From Melieria omissa (taxonomy: Eukaryota; Arthropoda; Insecta; Diptera; Ulidiidae), in contig OZ020268.1 of NCBI GenBank assembly GCA_963971225.1, positions 10,303,032 through 10,367,031 on the forward strand: a stretch of DNA of 64,000 nt. The letters are read 5' to 3'. The position numbers were made by a program, and so were the translations under genes. Of this stretch, positions 22,501 to 34,500 are shown in pieces. The notes beneath the pieces are model-generated. The model saw only the letters and a program-made list of their open reading frames with translations. It did no database searches and had not been told where the DNA came from. Numbering within the stretch: the first letter of the stretch is position 1; each line of letters opens with the position of its first letter.

Positions 22501-25500
22501 GTGAAGCTGAAGAAGTCAATCAGCGAGCCAATGGTGCCCGAGAGTACCATGGCAGCAGCTATGAGTGACTGCAGAAACACAAAATTACACAAATACATAT
22601 AAGAACCTGTTACTTGGAAGGTTTGAAAATTATGAGCTTACGTGAAAAATAAGGCCGGGCGCTGGAGTGAGACGACGCACGTGCACATACGACAAGATGC
22701 CCAGCAGATGTCCTTCACGACTGGCGGCAAAGCACAGTCTGTAATAATTCAAAATTAATCAATTAAAACAAAAATTATTTGATGCTATTCATGCCAAAAG
22801 TATGCTTCACATTTTGCATAGCATATTTCTAGGCGTAATGCATGATTATTTCTGTATATTCTCCACTCACCGTCCGGCTGCAAAAAGCGTTCCGTTGGCG
22901 CTGCCAAATGTGCTGACTGTCACGCTGAGCGGCATCAGCCACGCCATGGCGCCCAGTATGCGATTGCCGAAGGTGACGGCCACTGCCTCGGAGTCGATCA
23001 TTTCGGTGGGTGACATTGCCGCCAGATAGGAGATATTGATGAGCGCATAGCACAGCGTCACCAGCGGTATCCCAATGATGATGGAGCGCGGCAGGTTCTT
23101 GCTCGGATTCTTGATCTCCTCCGTGACGTAGTTGAGATTGTTCCAGCCATCGTACGCCCATAGGCCCGTGTAGAAGGCGGTGGCTATGGCGCCCACAGTG
23201 GGCGCGTCGCCAGTAAATGCATTCGACAGGTGTTGTGTGTTGCCCTGGAACAGCTTCCAGGCGCCGCCGCAAATCACTATCAAGACGGCCACCAGCTTGG
23301 CAGCGGTGAATATGTTCTGCACAGCCATGCCCAAATTAACACTATAACAATTCACGAACAGTATCATAACTATAGGGGGCGGGCCGTGCCAAGACGGGCG
23401 GGGCGGAGCGGGAAAGCGGAACCAAGGTTGGAGGACGATTGAGGAACGGATGGACGGCGTAGTAGTTGTAATGGTGGTAGTAGTAGTAGAAGAGAGGAAG
23501 CAAGGTAAATGAGAGAAGGCAGAACAATTAAAATTTCGTGTATATTTCATTTGAAATAAAAATTAAACAACAAAAACACAAACACAACACAGAGTCAGAA
23601 TAAAAGCAAAATGGGACAAATGAACACGCGCGACCAGATCGAGACCAGACTAGACGATCACATTGACACTTACCAATAGCCAACAGGGCAACCATTTTGA
23701 CGACCGATGTCGGTGGATCGCACTCGGACACGAACGCCTCCACTGCATACTGTGCAAAGGAGAGACAAATTATGGCCATTTGCGATGGCTTGAGGACCAA
23801 TGTCGATACCCATGAGAACAAAAATGCGGGAGCTGGCCCAAATGCGTCCATAAAATATGCCCACTCAGCGCCGGACGATGTGTTCATCGTGCCCAGCTCG
23901 GCGTATGCCAGAGCGCCTGAAATTATGCAAACGCGAATGTGGAACGATTAGAAAATTGATTGAAAAGATAAAAAATTTAAAATGATTGAATCATTGAAAT
24001 TGAAATTGAAAAGATTAAGAGAAATAAAAGAGCAAAACTAAAGTGAGAAAGGAGTGAAAATTAATGTGAAGTGAAAATAAATTAAGAAAAAGGAGGAAAG
24101 AAATTGTAAAAACAAAAGTGTGCGAAAAAACAAATAAATAAGCGAAAATAATAGCTGAACAGAAAGTCTTGTAAAACGTAGAAATCAAACGTAAAAAACA
24201 AAATATATTTATACTTTAACTACGCGTTAAGAAATTTAACCAAAAGTTAGCAGAGAAAATTATTTCAATTCCTGCATAATTAAATTAATTACAAGCTTTG
24301 ACAAAAAGCCATACAAATCTTTTTGCATTCATGGCCTCGTATGATTCCTTAACCCCACAATGCCTTCTTTGCACGTTGGCCCTCGGCGAAAGCTTCCTGC
24401 ATTTCAATGCATCAACCAAATATTGCATGCGATATTTTCAACATGAAGCAACAACACTTGTGTGTCGTTGCAACATTGACTCTTCTTTATTCAGACAGCT
24501 GAAGATTTGTAAAACAACAAAAACAACAACTGGCCCGTGGCAAATGCAGCAGTGACAAGCAGCGTGAAAATGTTTGTCAATGTGCCAACCACGAGTGCCC
24601 AAACACACACACGCACCCAAGAACATATGTATGTATGTGCATAGAGCTCATCATAGCAACAACAAGAATGCGGTTACGTGTTCTGTGGTGAGGAGATCAT
24701 GTGCAGCGACGATGGCAAATTCTTGGTGCAGGTGAGTGCAGCCCCAAGCAATAAAGACACATGAGTGTCACCATACAGCAACAAAAACAAAGTTGGTCAG
24801 AGTCAATTGTTCGTGTATTGCTAATACATCGTTCATTTGCATTTAATAATACATATATATATATACTCGTAGTAAATATCGGTCTGTGTGTAACTATTTA
24901 CTGTCTACTTAATCATTTTGTATGTGTGTGTGTCTACTTGCAAGCCGAGACGAAAAATACGTCTCAATTGAAATACGAATTGTTGACACGTTCTATATTT
25001 ATATGCGGTCTAGAGTGTTAAGTTTTTCGTTCATATTAACAATCGCCATGGCTTTGACTGTGCAAATTGTTTATGTCGCTGCGAATATGGTTTATACTTT
25101 GGTTTTTTGTTTTATGTCAAATACAAAAACAATGACAATAGTAAAAAATAAAGGTTGACATGTACTCACCCAACAACGAGAGCAAACCACAGGCCAGCCA
25201 TATTATGAAGCTAACACCAACGGAACCAGTACGAACTAGTAGACCTGAAGGTGACACAAATATTCCAGACCCTAGAATGAGATACGAATGAATTATTGTA
25301 GTGGATCATAGCAAATATTGTTGTTATTATTTATTGTGTATGTAGTATATTTTTATACATAAGTATTGTAGTGTTTAAAAAGTAAATGCCTAGAAACTTG
25401 GTAAATAGATACTTAACCCTTTCGGGACGGAGTTTAATTTTGAAAACCAAAATACTCTTGGTAGAAATGTTCCCATGCTTTCAACATTATGACTACAAAA

Positions 25501-28500
25501 TTTTGTTGCATACTCACAAATTCTTAAAACATCCTTTTATCTGAGGACATACAATTCGAACAATTATTCTGCGTGGGTCATGAGACCTGGATAATTATTT
25601 TGAGGGCTTTAAAAACTTGCTGGGACGTGTTATCCCAGTAGTTCCGTAAGGGTTAAGATAGATTACTCTTTTACTTTTAAGCTCACAATAAAAGTAAACT
25701 AACTTAAGCATTAAAGTACCTAAAAAGAATTTGTTAAGAACTAAATCGGATTCACGATATATTTTTCAACAGATCTTTAGACCTATGTATAAAGAAACTT
25801 GCATATCATGTCATATGCAAACTTAAACTTGTGAAAAGATAAGCATAACTCTAAATTTTTGATACCAGAAATTGTGTAAATACTAGTCATACCATAGTTT
25901 AGAAAAGTGTTCATTGAAAATGTTATCTTTTTGACATATTTTTCAACAGATCAAAAGATTTTTGTCTAAAAATTTTTCATATTTTTCAACAGATCGGAAG
26001 ATTTGTGTCTAAAAAACAATTAAAGTTAGTGAACTAACTAATTTAAGCATTAAAGTACCTAAAAAAGATTTGTTAAGAACTAAATCGGATTTATCGGACT
26101 TATGTATAAAAAAAATTACAGATACATAATTTCATATGCAAACATAAACTTGTGAAATGATAAGCATAACTCTAAATTTTTCATACCAGAGATTGTGTGA
26201 AAACGTTATCTTTTTGAAATATTTTCAACAGATCGAAAGATCTTTGTCTTAGAAGTATTTCATCTTTTTGAACAGATCAAAATCTCTTTGTCTGAAAAAT
26301 ATTTCATATTATTTCATTTGCAAGCTAAAAGTTGCCCAACTATTAAACGTCATCTATTTGCAATATATTTCAACAGATCGAAAGATCTTTGTCTATGAAG
26401 TATTTCATTTTTTTGAACAGATCAAAAAATCTTTGTCTGAAAAATATTTCATATTATTTCATTTGCAAGCTAAAAGTTGCACAACTATTAAACGTTATCT
26501 ATTTGAAATATTTTTCAACACATCGAAAGATCTTTGCCTAAGAAGTATTTCATCTTTTTCAACAGATCAAAAGATTTTTGTCTAAAAAATATTTCATATT
26601 ATTTCATTTGTAAGCTAAAAGTTGCACAACTATTAAACGTTATCTTTTTGAAATATTTTTCAAAGATCTTTGTCTTAAAAATATTTTATATTTGTCTAAA
26701 AAGTATTTCATATTATTTCATTTGTAAGCTAAAAGTTGCACAACTATTGGCTTTATACACTGAAGATAGTGTTAATATTCGTATCTAGGTATATAGATCA
26801 GATATGATATGGCAAAATTATTTTCTTATAAATTCATTTGCGAGCTAACTTTTGTAAAAAGTTAAGCTAATCTTTAGAGTTTTGGAATCTGAAACTTTAT
26901 CAATACATGTTCAATTTATATCTTTATTCTATATATAACTGTTCTTTTAAATCAAAAACTGAGTTCCTTGCAATTTAAATTTGATCACATTTGAGTTGAT
27001 GATTAACATTTTGCTGGAATCAGAATTGGAAGTTTTTCTTGTATATTTTACATATATGAAATTTGTTTGAATTATTACGATTTTAGTTGTTTTAACTCAT
27101 ATATGTAATACTTCTATATTGACAGTAAGCTCAAGGTACATTAGCCTACATCACAGTACAGCAATAGTGAAATATGAGCGAGAAAGCGTATAAACGAATG
27201 TACCTTGACAGCTGTCAAAAGTGGCAAAAAGTCAGGTGCGTTCAGGCGGGAAAAAAAATGACTGGAAAAAAATAAAATTTTGTCGAAATTAACTGAAACT
27301 TCTTCAACCGCCCCTGGAGCAGTTTGACAGTTGTTCATGTATAGAAGTGCTCATGTATACACGCATAGAAATACATTCACAAAATTTCGTGTTTTCTGTC
27401 TCATCGCTTGTCTCCCTTTGATTTCCGAATGAAAACACATTGTGAAGATAGGTTGCTGCCAATATAGAAGTATTACATATATGTTTTAACTGTTATCGAG
27501 TAGGTAACCCTTTACACCCCTTCTATGACCTAACCTAATCTACCTCTCGTCTTTGGTGAACCCTCGTAAAGTCTTCCAGAAAATAATTTTACGAAACATA
27601 TGAATGCAAAACTTTTCAAAGTCATTTAGAGGAGCACTTTTGAGGCTTTTCGAAAGGAACAAAGTACCCATAAAGTTTAAATTTAGTAGTTTAACCCTTT
27701 CGCTACAGATTTTTACTGGGGAAAGTTAAAATTTAAAATGTTACGTTTTAAGCTTCTATGTGATTATGTTAGCAACATTCCATAAGACATTTTTTAATTA
27801 TTATACTCGGACCCTGTATTTTAGAGTGTTTTTCTATGAGAGCAACCACATCGTTTTAGCTGTAATAATTACTGAAACATACAACTTTTAACGTATAACG
27901 AAAATTTGAATGTTTCTTCATTTACTTCAGCCAAAATTAAAAAACAAAAAGTATGTAAATTGAAAGAAAACGTCAAATTCAAAAGTTATCTAAAGTTTTC
28001 TGCTTCTTCTTCCTTTACTACGTCAAGATATACCATTAAAAAACGTGTATTCTTCTCTTCTTTAAACTTAAATATTCAGTTTATTTAATTAATTAATTAA
28101 TTGATTGGCACAACAGCCCGCTTACGCGAGACTAAGGCCTTGCTACCCGCAACCACCCGTGTTGTGCGTGTGAATTTTGTACGCGGGTGGAAGGGACCTA
28201 CAGTTTTATGCCGGTTCCGAACGGTTGGGAGCTTTTTCATAGGCAATTTTTACTCTCAGAGGTTTGCCATTTCCAGCTGAGAGGACAGCCACCGAAAGAG
28301 AAAACGAGTTTCCCGTTATTTTTTTTAGGTGTTACAACATGCAGAATTCGAACTAGCGTCGCTCTGCATGCGACTCGCTTGGACCGCGCACTAACCAACT
28401 GAGCCACGGCGGCTGCCGTTTCAGTTCATTAATTTCGTATTTTTCCTAAAACTTCTGAGGACCAACAAAAAATGTATTCTTAAAACCATAAAGGGATCAG

Positions 28501-31500
28501 ACGTCCACAAACTAGCATAGCGAAAGGGTTAAAAGCTGTTGTAAAAACAAATTTATTACGAGAAACGATACATCACAAATGTTAATTTGCACCAAAATGT
28601 GTACATAATACGTAAAAAAATTAACAAAAAAACCTATTTAGACTTAAAAAATGCATTGAAATAAAACAAAACCTATGTTAGGTTAGGTAAGAAAGACTGT
28701 GTATAGTACAAGCTTTACTTGCACTCTGAGGCCTAAATAGAATCGCACTGGAGATAATCATCAATCTTTTCAGAGCAAACCAATTCAATCTCTTTCTGAA
28801 GCAAAGCAGAACCGAAATTTCCACGTTCTCTTCATTCTAGCCAGGTAACATATATCAGAAATTCGAATAAGAGTTCATATCCGGGTTTTTAGAAAAGACA
28901 GGCTGTATGGTTTCTACCTCTTTTAATCTACGCAGCCTCTGCAAATACCACCCACGAGAGACGCCATTAAAGCCCAAATAATTTGAAATTGTTTATACTT
29001 TTAACAATTTTCCGCCCCAATACTTTTAGAGACCAATTAAAATATTTAGAATTTATTTATTAATCAAACAATGAAGTTCCTTAAAATTGCTCAAAGGAAA
29101 TGCCAACGAACCTATAGCACTCCGTCGTCTAATGATATGACATCCTTTATCGAATGCAATAAACCAGAACTCTGTAACCCAAATTTAATTTCAATTTGTT
29201 TCACTTTGTAATTTCTCAAGTTTTCAAATATTTTACGCTACAAAAAATACCCATTTATTTATGTTTTATCTTAATGAATTCAACGTTGCAAAGAAGTATG
29301 AAAAGTGAAATTGCCCACAGCAACAACAGCGCTTGGCCAAAATACATTTGATCCGCAGCAGCAGCGATTGAAGCATGAAAATCATGAGTTCGCCTAATGT
29401 GAGCAGAAATTTTCAAAATAAACATGAACATTTTAGTGAACAAATTATGCAAATCATTTGCTGCAAGAAAAATGTGCAAGAAACCAAATTACAGCGAAAA
29501 TCCTTTCAGGCAACTTTCTTTCTTTCTTTTGTGTTTCTATGCAAACGAAGGGGCGGCACAGCATCAAAAGTGCTGCCAGTCGTGCGCTTTCTGCCTAATA
29601 AAATTCATTTGCATTTGTGCCGCCACGCCACCCGGCAATACACGAGTAATGAATTTAAATTTTTAACAAGAATAATTGAATGTTTGTGAAAGTTGTTTTT
29701 GTTTTGAGTAAATTCTTTCAATTTCATTTAAAATATGCCCTGCCAGGCATTGCGTGCACTGAATACTGAATAAATATGGCCGACATGGCGTTGCTGCGAC
29801 CACTTGACATGTTCACAGGCTGAGTTTTCATGCAATACGCGCTAAGATCAAAGGTTGTGCATATATATAATGGGTATATATGTACTGTGCTATATACAAC
29901 ATATACGAAGTTTGTTTATAGAGTCATAGGTCATAGCGATGACACTAGTTTACAGCGATTTGTGGCTTGAACATTCATGGCAATGGCCACAAGAAGCCAT
30001 AATGTTGAATGCTTATAACTTTTTATTAAAATTAGTTTTATTTAAAATTATAAGGATTTTGTTTGGTTTATTTTGTTTTTGTTTTATTGTGTTGTTTGTA
30101 GTACTGTTTTTGCTATAAATATGAGTATTAAATTTGGTCACCGAGTGCATAAAATCAAACATACAGAAATTAGGTGGAACATTTTTTGCTATATTCGAAA
30201 TTGTGGTTTGACTTAATTACTAATAATTCTGGTTCTGCTTGAGTTATCAACATTTTGCAATGTTATAAATCAAATTAAATGTAATTAGATGTGCTATTAG
30301 CCGTTTTTACAATACTTTTCAGAACAATTAATGGTTTATGACGATTCATTTTTAAAACAATTTCAGACAAAAATATTAAATTTTAGCTTTAATTACACAA
30401 AGAAATATATGTATTGGTGGTATTTTCTCTATTTGTTGTTGAAGCTTGATCCATGATAAAGAAAATAAGTGGCAGTATATTCAAATCGCATAATAAATGT
30501 AAAAGTTATAAGCATTTTAGTAGAAACAATGCAATTATTTCTGTACTTTTTTGTGTTTTTTGGTTAATTTAAAACTTAAAACCCACACAGCGCAATGAAA
30601 AACATCACAAAAATTGCCATGAATATTATGGAGAACGTGTTGTTTATTATTTATAGTTTGTGTTATTTGCACCAGTTGGACTTTGTTGTGGCCCATAAAA
30701 TGAATGAAATATGCCACGTGTCTAAAAGTGAATGACGACTACGTGCTGGCCACAATTATATTTGATATCCTGACAACATCAAAAATGATTAACCCTTTGC
30801 GCCATGGAAATTGCACTGTTTCAATCAATATTTTAGTGTTTGTTTTGTTTTCTTTTTTTGAGCTAATAACACATGTGGCAACGCCACACACACAAACTCT
30901 TCTCACAGCAGAATTGCACTAAGTGAAATTCAACCAAATAAGTGCTCAGAAAACTGACATAAAAAGTTTTAAAATTATATGAAAAAAAACTAAAACTTAA
31001 GCGAAAAGCGTGCAGTGGCGTGTGGCAACCAAATGTTGTGCATTGCCATAAAATTGCAAAACTTATGGCAAAAACGGAAATGCGCCAACGCAGCGCGTGT
31101 TAACGATTGGACACATGTATCATATATAAATATTGTTTATAAATGTATGTGTGTGTGTGTTATTTTATTGAATGAAAACCTCATGGCGTGCTTAACTCTA
31201 TTTGCTTTTATGGACAATGTTCCGCTTCTGTTGCCCACCTAAGGTCAAAGGCTGCCAACCCTGCAGGAAAGAAGTAGTCAGTTGGCAAAAGTAACTAATT
31301 TTTAACTTATTATTTGACAACTAATTTGTAACTGATTGAAAAATCATGCATGGCTACACAGTTCACGAGCGCATGCACCGTACTCGTTGCGTTGTTCGTA
31401 CAAACGACAAGTCGCCATTGGCGTCTCCGCGATGAACAAGGGTTGCCTATTGTTTGAAAATTGATATTTTCTGGGGTCACGATTTCGATCCTTACAATTT

Positions 31501-34500
31501 GTAAGTGAATCCAATGGGTTGGCAACATAAACGACGCCATATCGTGTTTTTTCGTCAAAGCGTGCGCGTGAAAAAGTGTAATTAAGTGCGTAGTTTAAAG
31601 AGGTGTGTAAAATAAAATATTTAATTAGTAAAACAAATGCCTTAAAATCAAAAAATATTTGTCGCAAAATAGCAAAAAAAGAAGTGGAATTGAAAATGCG
31701 GCTGAAGGCACGACTGAAGACGTGCAAGTGGAACATTTGTGCGCGGAAAATTACAGCGTACCTGTAAGCTGCTGTCATTGTAGCCGTGAACATTTTTGGG
31801 ACTAATGGGAAACGGCTTAAGAAGGACTACAACACATTTTTTAACGTTTTGCTTGGTATGTATGCACGTACACATATGCAAAATTACATTCACTGTGCAT
31901 AATATTCCCATAACTTATTCTACAATTCGTTCCTCATTTAACTAGATTCAATAAATGCAGCTGATCCCATGGAAGAGCTGAGAGCAGCTATTGCCGGCGT
32001 TAAACTTGAATTTATTTAATATCTTAGTGCCTTAAGTGAGCTGGCTGAAGTGTTGTTTTCTTTTACTTTTCTTTCTTTAAATTAATTTTTCTTGTAAAAT
32101 GATTTGAACTGTTATTTTTATGAAATGTTTTAAATTTTTGCTGTTTTGTATGTAATTAGTTGTAAATATTATTTAAAAGGAGTCTAATTTGTTTTTGAAA
32201 ACATTTAATAACACAATCGTATGAATTAAATTCAGTATATTTGAAAAGCCCTGGCTCAGTTGGTTAGTGCGCGGTCCAGCGAGTCGCATGCAGAGCGACG
32301 CAAGTTCGAATTCTGCATGTATGTTAGTAACACATAAAAAAATTAACGGGAAACTCGTTTTCTCTTTCGGTGGCTGTCCTCTCAGCTGGAAATGGCAAAC
32401 GTCTGAGAGTAAAAATTTCCTATGAAAAAGCTCCCAACCTGCCGTTCGGAACCGGCATAAAACTGTAGGTCCCTTCCACCCGCGTACAAAATTCAGACGC
32501 ACAACACGGGTGGTTGCGGGAAGCTAGGCCTTAGTCTCGCGTAAGCGGGCTGTCGTGCCAATCAATTATTATTATTATTATTATATTTGAAAATTCATTA
32601 ATGGGGTTATATGCAAGTAATTTTTAATTGGTTACTATTTGACTAGTTTAAAATCAGTTACAAACTAACTAATTTTTAACTAGTCACAAAACAACTAGTT
32701 TTAAATCAGTCCATTGCGGACTAATTATTAATTGGTTTGGAAACAACTAGTTATAAACTAGTTGGGAAGTCATGCAGAGGTAGACAATTGATGTGCTGCT
32801 AGGACATCGCCACGTTAAAATAATCACTTCTTTTCAAGCAAAATAACTAATTTGTAATCAGTCCTGTACAGAAAAGGACTAGTTATAAATTAGTTTAAAA
32901 TTAGTTACATTTCCTGCAGGGAATCTACTGCATGTGCATGTGTGTGTATGTGTTTGTGTGTGTACATGTAGTACTTTCTCTTTTCGCTTGTATTACACAC
33001 ATGGCACAAATGTCATTACAACCATTTACTTAGTAGTAGCGAATTTTTGTTTTATTTGTTTGTTCAGCAATGTCAGCGAAATTGATAAAAACTTATCTCT
33101 AACACTTTCAGTGACATGTTTGCTTTAGGTATCTTTAGCGCTCCCCATAGAGATTTATATTTAACGGTAGCAGATGTGTTCGCGGGAAAAGTCAACAATA
33201 ATAATAATGCAATCAATCATCACACTTGAGTGCTACAACTGTTGGTACAACAGCAACAATATTGAAAACATATATAATGACGCAGTGACAATATTTTTAG
33301 TCAACACTGCATAATCCATATATTTTAAGTTATAGTTATCGTAACGATAAAAAACCACCAATAGATCTAATAAAAACAATTAAGCGCTTTTTCAACCCTA
33401 GAAACCATTAATTTCCCGTGGGATCACCTCATACGAAAGTGAAAAATCTTTCTAACTCAACGCAAGCACATTTTGTGGGAGCATGCGTTATAAAAATTTT
33501 CCATTCTTTTTCTTCATCTGAATGTATTTAAAAATAGTTGTTTCTTAGATAAAACGAAAAATTTCCATTCGGTTTGATTTCTCTTGAAATTCTTATAACT
33601 TTATTGTTTTTTGTTGAGGTGTTTGAACTATCAGACTACAAGTGACCTCGTGGCCACATCAGCACTGCTCATTAAACTAATGTCTCTATTATCATTCGCA
33701 TTTGATTTCCTTCAAACAATTTGCAGCAACCATTCCCCCACGAGGGGGGGTCACTTTGTGACACGTAGCACATCGCACGTCGCACGTATGCTGACGTTCT
33801 CATGTATAGCTCGGTTTTTCTGTGTGTCTGCCTGCCTCCCTTTAAAACTTTTCCCACGCACGAATATGTAAAGTTTCTAAATTTAATACTTTCTATACAT
33901 TTTTCAAATGATTGTCGCAGCAGCGCGCAATACTGCACATTTATCGTCTCAGTCAGTCCCTCTGTCCATGAGCTGGGCGCCTTATGACACCGCTACACGC
34001 CCACCTATGCCGTCGTATCGACAGCATAGGTATAGCTACAGTCAGTCAGATTGCTCGCCAACGTCACCAGGCGCTTTCATTAATCTTCATGCTGACTGAA
34101 ATCTTAAGAATCGATGCTGCTCTCGCCACATTTTGCTCGCCAATGTTCAGCCAACTTTTTCTAATTTCATTGCTGTTGAAACATGTGTGTGTGTGTTTTT
34201 TTTCTTCACCCGTTTATGCGTGTGTGTGTGTGTGTGTGTGTCTATGTGACTATAAAAATGTGCGTATTTAAGTTGCATGCCCCAATTTTTTTCTATTCAT
34301 TGTTTTTCTACTCGCTACAATCTTTCAAAACTATTTCGTTATTTTCTGTATGTTTTCGTTGACAATGGCGTCGCTTGGCGTTTTTCAGTGATAATTTTTG
34401 TTTTTAATTTATTTATGTGTTTATTTCGGTTTGGTTAGGCAGTAATCTTTAATAGTTTAATTTTAATTTATAGTTCCATTAATTTGCGTCAAATATTTCA

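Noticed and set aside
28345..28419. Possible tRNA gene
   Set aside because: The A and B boxes belong to a SINE head. The sequence continues into the SINE body and target duplications without closing a proper acceptor stem.
32248..32325. Possible tRNA gene
   Set aside because: It has a SINE body, an ATT tail and a 12-bp duplication, so it is a SINE head rather than a tRNA locus.
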